This document shows positions 7,654 to 16,379 of a DNA stretch of 43,739 nucleotides, one piece after another. The notes below the pieces were generated by a model. The model was not told where the DNA came from and did not search any database. It was given only the letters and a program-made list of their open reading frames with translations. The translations under genes were made by a program, and so were the position numbers. Numbering within the stretch: the stretch's first letter is position 1; each line of letters begins with the position of its first letter. Origin of the DNA: Novosphingobium resinovorum (lineage in GTDB: Bacteria; Pseudomonadota; Alphaproteobacteria; Sphingomonadales; Sphingomonadaceae). The DNA lies in assembly GCF_027922145.1 (NCBI RefSeq), contig NZ_BSFC01000036.1, positions 1-43,739 of the forward strand, given 5' to 3'.

Positions 7654-9012
7654 ATGTCGGCCCTGCCGTTCAAGGGCGCCTGCCTCGCAGGCGTCGCCGC
7701 TATCGCTTTGTCGATCGCTGCCGCGCCTGCCGAGGTCCGGGCCCAGTCAGCCGACGAGACCATCGACATTGCCGCAGGACCCGCGCCGCAGCCCGAGGCC
7801 TTCCAACCCCTCGCCGAGGAGGGCATTATCCTCTCGCTCAGTTACACCGGCGAGGCGGCGGGCAACGTCACCGGCGGGCTGCGGCGCGACGCGGCTTATG
7901 CCGGGCAGGTCTACGTCGGCGCCGACTTCGACATGGACCGCATCAGCGGCATTGGCGGCGGCGCGCTGCATGTGGCGGCGACGAACCGGCACGGCGAGAG
8001 CCTCTCGGCGCAGGCAATCGGCAACAATACCTCTGTTCAGGAAATCTGGGGCACTCAGAACACCCACCTCGCCATCCTGACCTGGGAGCAGCATCTGCTC
8101 GACGACCGGCTGGTGATCGAGGCGGGACGCAGCCAAGCGAACATCCACTTCCTCAATTCGCCGCTCTATTGCCAGTTTCAGGGCAATTCGGGCTGCGGTA
8201 ATCCGACGTTCGTGTTCAAGAACAGCAATTTCACCTATTTCCCGGCATCGAGTTGGATGGCCCACGCCAAGGCGCGGCTGACCGATCACGTCTACGCCCA
8301 CGTCGGCGCCTACGAGGTAAACCCCGACCGCAAGCGCGCCAACGACCACGGCACCGCCTTCGGCATCGCCAGCGCGACCGGAGTGATCATACCCTGGGAA
8401 CTAAGCTACGAAACCGGCGAACAGGCCCGCCTTCCCGCCCGCTACATCCTAGGCGGATGGGTGGACAAGGGCGACTACGACGATCCGCTCCGCGACGACG
8501 CGGGCGGCATCGTTGTCGTCTCGGGCCTCCCGGCGCAGGTCCGAAACGGGCGCTCAGGCCTCTATTTCCGCTTCGAGCAACAGCTTACCCGGCCCGACCC
8601 GACTTCGAAGCGCGGCCTCAGCCTCTTCGGCGTCGCCATGACCAACCTCTCCGGCCGTGTCGAGGAGAGCCAGTTCTGGGACATCGGTGTCGTGCAGACC
8701 GGGACCTTCGCCGGGCGCGACGAGGACAGCGTGGGCTTCATGGTCAGCGACCAGCGTTTTAGCGACTTTGCCATGCGGCGGATGCGGGCTGCTGATCTCT
8801 CGGTGGGAGGGAGCAGCAAGGTCTCGCGCCATCAGGTGATGATGGAGCTGTCCTACAGCGCGCAAATCGGGCCGGCGATCCGTCTGTCGCCCAACGTCCA
8901 GTACATCCTCAACCCCGACCGCACCGGCGCGCCTTTCCGGGGCCGTCCGACCGGCGACGCGCTGATCCTCGGCGCCAAGTTCACGGTGGACGCCCTCCGT
9001 CTCGGTCTGTGA
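7654..9012 (+). CDS. oprB: Carbohydrate-selective porin, OprB family
   Basis: A 452-aa outer-membrane beta-barrel. The ATG at 7654 follows GAGAGGA and opens a signal peptide (SALPFKGACLAGVAAIALS, then AAAPAEVRAQS). The mature part has OprB features: GGGALHVAATNRHGESLS, TWEQHLLDDRLVIEAGR, a Cys pair near CQFQGNSGCGNPTF, and the C-terminal PNVQYILNPDRTGAP. OprB proteins form sugar channels. It sits 54 bases after fruA in the same direction, so it probably supplies fructose to the periplasm and shares fru control. An upstream TTG at 7618 would put extra charged residues before the signal peptide and is less likely. Confidence 0.9.
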   Translation: MSALPFKGACLAGVAAIALSIAAAPAEVRAQSADETIDIAAGPAPQPEAFQPLAEEGIILSLSYTGEAAGNVTGGLRRDAAYAGQVYVGADFDMDRISGIGGGALHVAATNRHGESLSAQAIGNNTSVQEIWGTQNTHLAILTWEQHLLDDRLVIEAGRSQANIHFLNSPLYCQFQGNSGCGNPTFVFKNSNFTYFPASSWMAHAKARLTDHVYAHVGAYEVNPDRKRANDHGTAFGIASATGVIIPWELSYETGEQARLPARYILGGWVDKGDYDDPLRDDAGGIVVVSGLPAQVRNGRSGLYFRFEQQLTRPDPTSKRGLSLFGVAMTNLSGRVEESQFWDIGVVQTGTFAGRDEDSVGFMVSDQRFSDFAMRRMRAADLSVGGSSKVSRHQVMMELSYSAQIGPAIRLSPNVQYILNPDRTGAPFRGRPTGDALILGAKFTVDALRLGL

Positions 9013-9467
9013 CCGCAATTACCGTTGAGAGTTCTCAGTGGAAACTTATAGGCTCCCGGGGCTCGTCTCAGTCGCAACCAACAACTTCCCGATATTGACT
9101 GAAAGAAAGTCGGCATACCACCACTGCCGACACTCAGCATCCGATCTCAGTTCGCCAACTGCAGACCGTCAGCTAGTTTCGCAGTTGCCTGCCAAAACTT
9201 TGCAATAACGCGATCGGCAGGCCCCCTGCCGTGAAGCCTTGTTTTTCTAGCATATGGTTAGGAACCTTCGCGGCCGCCCTAATGTCGCACCCGAATCGTC
9301 GCGCCGAGGGGATAAACGACACGGACGGTTCTACAAGCGGCGACGAGCAGCAGGTGTGCCGATCCGTTTCATCTTGCTTTGCAGACGTGCCACTGCCCAC
9401 GTCAACGAAGCGGATGAAAGCTATGTGAGTGTCGCCGGTCCGCATAATGCCGAAATACGACCCCCCT
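9013..9467. other. 455-base stretch without a supported gene
   Basis: It lies between the porin and the truncated AraC-type gene. Open frames of 60-90 codons exist on both strands (for example 9173-9445 minus) but have no recognisable domain, signal peptide or convincing ribosome site. It may be decayed sequence, in line with the broken genes just to the right. Confidence 0.5.
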
Positions 9468-10220
9468 TCAAATCGCCATAACCATCTGCGGCGTTGCCCT
9501 TAACCGCCCCACATCGCGGAAAGGCGGGGCGCCGAAGAGGCGACGATATTCGCGGCTGAACTGGGAGGGGCTGTCATAGCCGACGCGGAAGCCCGCCTCT
9601 GCCGCATCAAGGCGGTCGGCCAACATCAGCGCCCGCGCTTCCTGCAACCGCAGCTGCTTTTGATATTGCAGCGGAGTCATGGCGGTGGCGCGGCGGAAAT
9701 GATCATGGAAGCTCGACAGGCTCATGCCGGCAAGGGCGGCAAGGTGTGGTCCGCTAAATGGTTCGCGGAAATGGGTCTTGAGCCAGGCGATCGCTTTGGC
9801 CAGCTGGCTGGTGCGGCTTTCGCCGCTCGCTATCGCGCGCAAGATGCCCGCGCCCGGCCCGGTCATCAGCCGCACCAGCAATTCCCGCTCGATGAGCGGC
9901 GCGAGCAGCGCCGCGTTCGCCGGATCGCCGAGCAGCGCCGTCAACCGCGTCGCCGCGTCAATCAGTTCAGGTGTCATCGGGTGCAGCGTCATCCCGCCCC
10001 TCTCCTCCGTGCCCCCCGGCAGAGGCGGCAGGGTTAACGCGATCTCCGACAACAGGGCGGGGTCGAGATAGAGGCAGAAGCAGAGATAAGGCGCGTCCGC
10101 GCTAGCCTGCGTCACCGCGCCTGTGATGGGCAGGTCGAGCGAGGCAACGAGATAGCTGGCAGGGCCATAGTCGATCACCGCATCGCCAAGCAGCACGCGC
10201 TTGCCGCCCTGCGCGATGAC
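9468..10220 (-). pseudogene. AraC-family regulator with N-terminal truncation
   Basis: The C-terminal half is an intact AraC DNA-binding region with two helix-turn-helices (LAALAGMSLSSFHDHFRRAT; VGYDSPSQFSREYRRLFGAPP). The N-terminal part matches the AraC_N type effector domain from VIAQGGKRVLLGDAVIDYG onward. Full-length relatives of about 300 aa have roughly 50 more residues first. Here, codons for VIAQGGKR precede the first usable start (GTG 10196), and an in-frame TGA lies about 12 bases further upstream, so the gene has lost its beginning near 10220. A shortened protein of 242 aa from the GTG could still be made, but there is no clear ribosome site. Probably a pseudogene. Confidence 0.7.
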
Positions 10221-10282
10221 AGTCCGGTTTCAGAGTTCGATTAGGGGAAAGCTGACGTTCGCGCACCCATACGACCTGTGCC

Positions 10283-10471
10283 TTCCGCCCATCTCTCGAT
10301 GATCGAAGGGGCATTTGGTGCACAATCCGGCCGTCGCCGATCCGACAGGGCACGAGCCCCGCCGACGGATCCGCATGGACGTCACGCCATGAATCCAGCT
10401 TCGAACACCGTATCTTCCAAATCAAGCGCCACGAACGGCGCATCCCCAACGGTGAGGACTTCAGTGGTCAT
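10283..10471 (-). pseudogene. Remnant of a response-regulator receiver domain
   Basis: From an ATG at 10471 the minus strand reads MTTEVLTVGDAPFVALDLED, then TVFEAGFMA, then TGA (10382-10384). The same frame continues with GSVGGARALSDRRRPD. This lines up with CheY-like receiver domains, which begin like VLIVEDEPLVALDLEDxLxEAGF and continue with an ALxLLDxxRPD helix. The acidic pair is degraded (VGDA for VEDE), a stop interrupts it, and the phospho-Asp strand is not recognisable downstream. It is a short decayed fragment next to the truncated AraC-type gene. Confidence 0.5.
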
Positions 10472-10694
10472 CAAAAACTTTGCTTGTAATTCGGGGACAA
10501 AAATCCCCCCGGGGCCTTCGGTCACCCGCCCATGGCAGGCAAGGCATAAATAGCGGCTACCTGACGCCGCAACCTGCCGCGTCTTCGGTCACACGTGAAA
10601 TCGAACGCTTCGCCATCATGGCCGCGAAAAAAGCAGGCTGTTGTAACGCGCGATTTCTGTTGTTTATTGTCGTCGCATAAGCGTGGGAGATGTG

Positions 10695-11615
10695 ATGAAG
10701 CTTGGAATTGTCGCCTGTGGGCTGCTCATGCTCTCTCCCGAGATTGCGCAAGCACGCGCCTCTCAGTGGTGGTACGTGACGCAAGGCGCCGACAAGGTAT
10801 TGTTCGTCGATGTCGAGTCGATCGTGCGCGATGGCGACATTGTGCGGTACGAGGCCAGCCAGATTCTGCGCGAGCCCGGCAACCCCGCCGCCTCGTTGCG
10901 TGCCTCCATGACGGGAAACTGCCGCGAACAAACCGAAACGTGGGACCTCGTCCTGCGCTACGGCGCCGATGACGAACGGCTGGACGAGACAGCGCTGAGC
11001 TATGCGGGGCCTAATCCCGTAGAAGCTGGGTCGGTGGGTGCCGCGCAGTTGCAGTTCGTCTGCGCCACCGATCGAACCCTGGGCGGTGGTTTCCCCCTGG
11101 CGATCGACCAGGTCGCTTTCGCCGAGGCCCTGATCGCCGACACCAAGGCTTCGATAAGCCCGGCAGACATGCATGAACGGATGCGCGCGGACCCCAAGGT
11201 GCCGATAATCCGCTCCACAGCGCCGTCGCCTGGCACGTTCGGAACACCGCAGGCGACCACTGCGGGGCATGCCGTCGTCCCGCCTCGCGACTATGCCAAG
11301 GGAGTGGGCATTCCCGATGTCCCGAATTATGACACGGTCGAAAGCGGCACGATCTACGATATTGCCTATGGCGGGATCGAGAATGGGGAACTGACCTTCG
11401 AGGTGCGCGGCTACAGCATCGATGATCTTGCCCACGCCAGCAGCGCGCAGCCTATGCGCTTCCCGGTAGCCCAAAAGACGATCCGTATCCGCAACATCAA
11501 AATCGAAGTTCTGGCCGCTACGCCACAGGGCCTGCGTTTCCGCGCGAGCCTTGCGCCGGAGGACGCGGACGACGCGCCATTCGTGTGCGCGGATCCGGCG
11601 TGCACAACGCAATGA
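10695..11615 (+). CDS. Exported protein of unknown function, first gene of the Sel1 operon
   Basis: The 306-aa product starts at ATG 10695, after GGGAGA. It has a short signal peptide (LGIVACGLLMLSPEIAQARA). The first mature residues, WWYVTQGADKVLFVDVESI, followed by a strand-rich stretch ending in GNCREQTETWDLV, resemble surface-adhesin-E-like domains (W-Y then a D-x-x-SI pattern). That match is only a pattern impression. Paired cysteines occur in GNCREQ and FVCATD, and again at the C-terminus (FVCADPACTTQ), which suits disulfides in the periplasm or on the surface. Its stop overlaps the next start by 4 bases, so the genes are translationally coupled. Confidence 0.75.
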   Translation: MKLGIVACGLLMLSPEIAQARASQWWYVTQGADKVLFVDVESIVRDGDIVRYEASQILREPGNPAASLRASMTGNCREQTETWDLVLRYGADDERLDETALSYAGPNPVEAGSVGAAQLQFVCATDRTLGGGFPLAIDQVAFAEALIADTKASISPADMHERMRADPKVPIIRSTAPSPGTFGTPQATTAGHAVVPPRDYAKGVGIPDVPNYDTVESGTIYDIAYGGIENGELTFEVRGYSIDDLAHASSAQPMRFPVAQKTIRIRNIKIEVLAATPQGLRFRASLAPEDADDAPFVCADPACTTQ

Positions 11616-12610
11616 TCCGTGCCATTGCGCTGTCGTTCGCCTTGCTGGCCATGCTCCCCGGGCCATCGCAAGCACAGGAGGTCGCCAAGATCGACCCCGC
11701 CGTCGAGCTGAACGTTCTGTGCGAGGATAACGATGCCAGTGCCTGTACCCGCCTCGGCAACCGGCTTCTCGAAGGCGACGGGCTCGCGCCCGACGAGGCT
11801 CGAGCGGTCGCCATCCTGAGCAAGGCCTGCCACCTCGGCGACATGCCAGGCTGCACGATGACGGGCTTCGCTTACAGCAAGGGGCAAGGCGTCACGCGAT
11901 CGGCCGATATCGCGCGCGCCTACTACGCATATGCCTGCTATGGCGGCGAGGCGACCGGATGCTCCAACCTCGGGCTCGCCTACATCAACGGGGACGGCAT
12001 TTCGAAGGACGATCACCGCGCCGCCGCACTTTTCCAGCAAGCCTGCTCGAGCAACTCGACAGCCGGTTGCGCCAATCTGGGTGCGTCCTATTCGTTGGGA
12101 CGAGGCGTACCGCGCAATCATCACCGGGCGGCGCGGCTATTCAGCCAAGCCTGCGATGCCGACGATCAGCACGCCTGCTACAACCTGGGCGTGCTCTACC
12201 GCGACGGCCTGGGCGTGGGACGCAATCACAAACGCGCCGTCGCGCTGTTCGCACAGTCGTGCCAGGCCAAGGACCGCAGCGCCTGCGGCAATCTCGCCAG
12301 CATGATCGACGACGGGCGGGGCACCGCTAAGGACCACCAGCGCGCCCTCGAACTGCATGACGAGGCGTGCACGCTTGGCGAAGCGGAAAGCTGCTTCACG
12401 CTTGGCCGGGCCTACCAGACCGGAAACGGCCGCGAGCGCGATGACTTTCGGGCCATCGCCTTGCTGGAGCGTAGCCTCGCGCTAGACCCCCGGACTCCAT
12501 CCGCCGGCGAAGCCGCGAAAGCCCTCGCCATCGCGCGCGACGCGATCGTTGCCCCATCGATCCCCGCAAAGGTAGGCGAGCCGGAAGGCCATCGCGCAAA
12601 TGAGGAATAG
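11612..12610 (+). CDS. Exported cysteine-rich Sel1/Hcp-like repeat protein
   Basis: A 332-aa protein. ATG 11612 overlaps the previous stop (ATGA) and opens a signal peptide (IRAIALSFALLAMLPGPSQA). The rest is about seven 36-residue Sel1-type repeats of the form ACxxLGxxYxxGxGVxxDxxRAAxLFxxAC (for example GCSNLGLAYINGDGISKDD, HACYNLGVLYRDGLGVGRN, SCFTLGRAYQTGNGRERDD). Each repeat has two cysteines in the spacing seen in Helicobacter cysteine-rich proteins, where they form intra-repeat disulfides. Such alpha-solenoids bind other proteins, so it is probably a periplasmic or surface scaffold for its two operon partners. The target is unknown. Confidence 0.88.
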   Translation: MIRAIALSFALLAMLPGPSQAQEVAKIDPAVELNVLCEDNDASACTRLGNRLLEGDGLAPDEARAVAILSKACHLGDMPGCTMTGFAYSKGQGVTRSADIARAYYAYACYGGEATGCSNLGLAYINGDGISKDDHRAAALFQQACSSNSTAGCANLGASYSLGRGVPRNHHRAARLFSQACDADDQHACYNLGVLYRDGLGVGRNHKRAVALFAQSCQAKDRSACGNLASMIDDGRGTAKDHQRALELHDEACTLGEAESCFTLGRAYQTGNGRERDDFRAIALLERSLALDPRTPSAGEAAKALAIARDAIVAPSIPAKVGEPEGHRANEE

Positions 12611-12614
12611 AGCG

Positions 12615-13856
12615 ATGCGCCAAATCACTGCCGCCCTCGTCTCGCTGCTGGCCGCTGCCTGGATGACCGCAGCGATGGCTGCGGATGCGCCTCGGGACGA
12701 GGCCGTGCTGACCTGCCGTATCCAGGGTCAGGATCGCGAGGTGTCGGTCTCGATCACCGGCACGCGTGCCACCTATCGCTACGGTTCGTCCCTGCAAAAG
12801 CCGGAGCTGATGCTGAGCAGCCCCCTGGCGGACCTGGACTATCGCCGAAAGAACGGCCCGGGCGACACGATCGACGAGATCGTGACCTTCACCAACGGCG
12901 ATACTGCCTATCGCGTGGCGGCAGGTTTCAGGAACGGAGCGGCGCCGGACCCGACCGCTCTTCAGCGTTTCGGGCTGCTGACGGTCAGCCGGGCGGGCAA
13001 GACTCTCGCCGCGCTGAGTTGCCGCCCGGACAGCATCAGGCGGGTCCACGACCGCCTGCTTGCTGGCATGCGCGAGATCGGGCGGGAGCGATCTTCCGAT
13101 GGAGAATCGTTTCCGAATTACGAAATCCAGTATCCCGCACCCGCTGACCAGTCCCCGCCCTGCAAGGCGGATTTCAACGTCGATACCTGCTGGAGCCGCG
13201 GCGTCGGTGCGGCCCGCGGCGGCGATCTGCGAGGCGCGCTGGGGCACTACGACATGTCCTGCGACGCTCACCTCGACGATCTTGGCTGCTACGAGGCGGG
13301 CAAGCTCTACCTGCAGAACCGCCAGTTGCGCGATTATGCCAAGGCCCAAGCGCGGTTCGCGCGCGTGTGCGACGGCAGTGACCCGGGACGCGGGCCCTAC
13401 GCCTGCAAGTATCTGGGATGGATGAATCTGACCGCTACCGGCGTCAGCCGCAATCTCGACCAAGCCTGGTCCAAGCTGGCACGCGCTTGCTTCCTGCACA
13501 ATGATGCGGAGATGATCGACCCCGAGGGGTGCCACTTCTTCGCCAAGACCGTTTTCGCCGTGCGCGATGCCAAGCCCAGCCGATACCCCAAGGCGGACTT
13601 GCTCGCCTATGTGGCGCTGTCCCAAGCGTGCACCGATGATGCCAGGACGGTCTGCGACGAGGCGCTAGCGCTGTACAAGACCGGTATCGGACAGCACGCG
13701 CCCTGGACAAAGTCCTGCGATGCCCTGGTCCGCGCCCAAGGTACGTTTGCGTCGTGCAAGGACATGGCGCGGCCGCGTGCCGACTACGACAGCGCCATGG
13801 CCACACGCCGGAAGCTCAAGGTCATGTTTCTGGCGGCACTCGACGACCCGACTTGA
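12615..13856 (+). CDS. Exported protein with C-terminal Sel1-like helical repeats
   Basis: A 413-aa protein. The ATG at 12615 follows GAGGA at the end of the previous gene; the stop of that gene is 4 bases upstream. A signal peptide is clear (QITAALVSLLAAAWMTAAMA). Residues about 30-140 look strand-rich (LTCRIQGQDREVSVSITGTRATYRY) with a Cys pair. From about 180 on, cysteine-bearing helical repeats resemble degenerate Sel1 units (CWSRGVGAARGGDLRGALGH; CYEAGKLYLQN; ACKYLGWMNL). It shares architecture and export with the upstream Sel1 gene, suggesting a heteromeric complex. No enzymatic motif is seen. Confidence 0.78.
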   Translation: MRQITAALVSLLAAAWMTAAMAADAPRDEAVLTCRIQGQDREVSVSITGTRATYRYGSSLQKPELMLSSPLADLDYRRKNGPGDTIDEIVTFTNGDTAYRVAAGFRNGAAPDPTALQRFGLLTVSRAGKTLAALSCRPDSIRRVHDRLLAGMREIGRERSSDGESFPNYEIQYPAPADQSPPCKADFNVDTCWSRGVGAARGGDLRGALGHYDMSCDAHLDDLGCYEAGKLYLQNRQLRDYAKAQARFARVCDGSDPGRGPYACKYLGWMNLTATGVSRNLDQAWSKLARACFLHNDAEMIDPEGCHFFAKTVFAVRDAKPSRYPKADLLAYVALSQACTDDARTVCDEALALYKTGIGQHAPWTKSCDALVRAQGTFASCKDMARPRADYDSAMATRRKLKVMFLAALDDPT

Positions 13857-13873
13857 ACGCCCACTGCCCGTGC

Positions 13874-14236
13874 TCAAGCGATCTGAGTCGGCACCGTGCC
13901 GTAATAGCTCGACACGCGGTCGGCGTAGGCCTGGTTGAAATCGGGCGCATTGCTTGCCCAGCTCGGGCCGCCTTCGAGCACTCGGCGGTCGATCGTGACG
14001 ATGTAGTCGTCCCCGGCCGGATCATAGCCCAGCACGCCGAAGGGCACGGGATAGAAGCTCTTGTTGAACCCCAGGAAGCCCCCCAGGCTCAGGACCGCAA
14101 ACGTCGCTTGCCCTGAACGCTTGTCCACCATCAGCGCCTTGACGTGACCGAGGGTGTCACCATCGCGTGATCGCACCTTCAATCCCGAAGTTTCCGCCTC
14201 GACGAGGGTCGGCGCTGCTGGCGATACTTCTGTCAT
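13874..14236 (-). CDS. PRC-barrel domain protein
   Basis: A 120-aa soluble protein. The start at 14236 is preceded by GAGGAGC; a further in-frame ATG at 14260 lacks such a site. Residues about 15-75 form a PRC-barrel (VRSRDGDTLGHVKALMVDKR, then ATFAVLSLGGFLGF), a small beta-barrel found in RimM, photosynthetic reaction-centre H subunits and many stress-related alphaproteobacterial proteins. The tail holds DYIVTIDRRVLEGGPSW and a Tyr-rich end. It stands alone and converges with the Sel1 operon. A role in stress or envelope homeostasis is a guess from family company only. Confidence 0.8.
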   Translation of the reverse strand: MTEVSPAAPTLVEAETSGLKVRSRDGDTLGHVKALMVDKRSGQATFAVLSLGGFLGFNKSFYPVPFGVLGYDPAGDDYIVTIDRRVLEGGPSWASNAPDFNQAYADRVSSYYGTVPTQIA

Positions 14237-14498
14237 GGAAAGCTCCTCGTAACCAGCCATACGCTGGCGTTCGGATCGTTGTCCGTCGGCTATCTTCCCG
14301 CGAACAAGGACGGCCTAGGGCAAACACCCGAAGCCACTCTCCGTTCCGCCGTGCTGCAGATGGACGCGTGATGCTGGGAAGCTGACTGTACGTTAGCGCC
14401 CCAGCCCCTGCCATTCACGAGATGTCGCGGCGTTCCCGGAACCGGCCGTTCGTTAGTGGCAAAAGGTTTCCCTTTCGCGTCGAGAATTTCCCTGTTCG

Positions 14499-15758
14499 GT
14501 GGACGGGAATGAATGTTACTCAACCGCTGTGACACAACCTTTCCTGACCCGCCGAGCCTTTTGGGGGGGCGGCATCGCCCTCGCTGCCGCTCCTGCGTGG
14601 GCGGCCGAACCACTGCACGATGTCACGTTTGTCGAGGACTTCGATGAATTGTGGCGGACGCTGGGGGAGCGTTACTGTTTTCTGGCCGACAAGCAGACTG
14701 ACTGGGATCAGGTGCGCTCATTCTACCGGCCGATGGCCTTGGCTGCGGAAGACGATGCCGCTTTCACTAATGTCGTCCGGCGTGTCCTCGCGGAATTGTA
14801 TGACGCGCACACTCATCTCTCTCATCCGCCTGACGGAGCACCACGATGGCCGCTGTTCGATCTCCTTGCCGAGCGAACTGGCGGCATGGTTCGTATAGCT
14901 GCCATTGAAAGCGGCTCGGCGGCGGCCGATGCCGGATTAAAGATTGGTGATCGAATTATCGCGATCGACGGGCGACCGATTGAAACGGTCATCCAAGATT
15001 TGATGCCGAAATGCCTCCGAAAGCCCGACCCGGCCGCCGATGCCTACACCATCAACGTCGCGGTTGCGGGGTATCGGGGGAAGGCCCGCCTGTTGTCGGT
15101 GAGTTCGAAAGACGGCGCCTCCCGAACAGTCCCGCTTCCCATCAAGAAGTGGCCCGATTTGCCTGACGTTGAAAGCGGGATGCTTCCAGACGGCATCGGC
15201 TATATCGTTATCAGGAGCTTTTCCGACACCGCGACAGTTGATGCTTTCGACAAGGCATTGGAAAGTCTACAGGATGCTCCGGGCCTGATTATTGATGTTC
15301 GCGAAAACGGGGGTGGCGACACGGCCGTTGCCAGGCCGATCATGGGGCGATTCATTCGAGAACGGACAGCTTACGCCATCATGCGTAGGCGGGCAGGGGC
15401 AGGATTGAGCGCACCGTGGACCGAATATGTCGATCCGAAGGGCCCCTTTACCTACAGAAAGCCTGTTGTCGTGCTGACGAGTCATTGGAGCGGAAGCATG
15501 GCCGAGGGTTTCCCAATGGGTATGCGCGACATAGGCCGCGCGACGGTCGTTGGCACGAAAATGATGGGATTGGGAGCAGCCGTCTTTCCGATCAGACTGG
15601 ATCGGACCGGCATACAGGCACAATATTCGGGGGAACCCGTTTATGACACGAAGGATCGCCCACGTTGGCACTTCGTCCCGGACGTGGAAGTTGCGCACGG
15701 CAGTGACATTCTCGCTGCCGGCATAGCGGAGGTTAAAACGGCTATCAGCCGCAATTGA
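14499..15758 (+). CDS. S41-family (C-terminal processing) peptidase homologue, Tat-exported
   Basis: 419 aa from GTG 14499, or 409 aa from GTG 14529; neither has a strong ribosome site. A twin-arginine signal, LTRRAFWGGGIALAAAPAWA, precedes an N-terminal helical domain. A PDZ-like segment follows (GGMVRIAAIESGSAAADAGL, KIGDRIIAIDGRPI, residues 128-162), then the S41 core (GYIVIRSFSD, GLIIDVRENGGGD). The nucleophile is Ser333 in SGSMAEGF. Where CtpA/Tsp enzymes have the catalytic Lys (TxGKG), this protein reads KMMGLGA, with Leu358 at the Lys site and Lys354 four residues earlier. It may use the shifted Lys or be non-classical. Base composition is less GC-rich than the neighbours, which suits acquisition. 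Confidence 0.85.
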   Translation: MDGNECYSTAVTQPFLTRRAFWGGGIALAAAPAWAAEPLHDVTFVEDFDELWRTLGERYCFLADKQTDWDQVRSFYRPMALAAEDDAAFTNVVRRVLAELYDAHTHLSHPPDGAPRWPLFDLLAERTGGMVRIAAIESGSAAADAGLKIGDRIIAIDGRPIETVIQDLMPKCLRKPDPAADAYTINVAVAGYRGKARLLSVSSKDGASRTVPLPIKKWPDLPDVESGMLPDGIGYIVIRSFSDTATVDAFDKALESLQDAPGLIIDVRENGGGDTAVARPIMGRFIRERTAYAIMRRRAGAGLSAPWTEYVDPKGPFTYRKPVVVLTSHWSGSMAEGFPMGMRDIGRATVVGTKMMGLGAAVFPIRLDRTGIQAQYSGEPVYDTKDRPRWHFVPDVEVAHGSDILAAGIAEVKTAISRN

Positions 15759-15986
15759 AATTATTCTCCTCTCATCTGACCATGACACGGGAGCGCCATT
15801 AATCCGTGGCGATGAGAGGCCGTCCACACCGGCACATGCAGGGATGGTGGCGACGCCTCCGACCTTGTCAAAGCGGGGCAATGCCGCCGGATCGGCTGTA
15901 AGAACGAACAGGTGCGAACCTATCTCCATCTTGGATTGGCGCGCCGCGATGCCATCCTCGCTCAATTGAGACGCGAGGAGTCGGTT

Positions 15987-16121
15987 ATGCCTCACGCTTT
16001 TGAAATCACCTATTACGCGCCCCCACAAACACCCAAAAAAGTGAACGGGTTGTTTTGGATCGTCGGCATCAATGCCGGGCTTTGGGCGGTGATCGCCCTT
16101 GGAATATGGGCATTATCGTGA
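15987..16121 (+). CDS. Small single-pass membrane protein (44 aa)
   Basis: ATG 15987 follows GAGGAG (15975-15980) at good spacing. The product has a short polar N-terminus (PHAFEITYYAPPQTPKKVNG) and one hydrophobic helix (LFWIVGINAGLWAVIALGIW) ending at the C-terminus. The positive residues before the helix predict N-in topology. It lies in the presumed acquired patch. No homologue is recognised, so the function is unknown. Confidence 0.6.
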   Translation: MPHAFEITYYAPPQTPKKVNGLFWIVGINAGLWAVIALGIWALS

Positions 16122-16253
16122 ACCGCAATGAGGCCCGGACCTCTTGCAAGTGCCGGGCCAGCTGATTGCAAGGGCTGTAAAGCCCTTTGGGTCGCATGTG
16201 CGGCGTACACGATTTTGCTGCACCGCATCATGCCAATAGCGGTCACCCGCGCT

Positions 16254-16367
16254 GTGCGCGACCTTCACTCGCATCGGCTTGCCCGCGATCTCGACGTCCT
16301 CGTGGCTCCAGTCGAACTGGTAAGCCTCACCTGGCCTGTACATCAACGGGATGAACACCTTTGCCCC
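16254..16367 (-). mobile_element. Fragment of an IS21-family transposase (IstA)
   Basis: The minus strand encodes KVFIPLMYRPGEAYQFDWSH followed by EDVEIAGKPMRVKVAH. This is the start of the DDE catalytic domain of IstA-type transposases; the Asp in QFDWS is the first catalytic acid. Similarity ends on both sides and neither the rest of istA nor istB is present, so this is a relic of about 38 codons. It marks past transposition at the left part of the hipBA patch. Confidence 0.75.
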
Positions 16368-16379
16368 AGAACAGCCCTC

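Noticed and set aside
9173..9445. A 90-codon open frame on the minus strand in the gap after the porin
   Set aside because: No recognisable domain, no ribosome site, and the composition does not look coding; the region borders decayed genes.
15267..16028. A long minus-strand frame overlapping the S41 peptidase gene and the gap after it
   Set aside because: Most of it is antisense to the peptidase. The part in the gap (IGSHLFVLTADPAALPRFDK) looks protein-like but has no start, ribosome site or family I can name.
16122..16253. Continuation of the IS21 transposase to the left of the fragment
   Set aside because: The frame stays open for about 45 codons but the sequence (DPKGFTALAISWPGTCKRSG) no longer resembles IstA.
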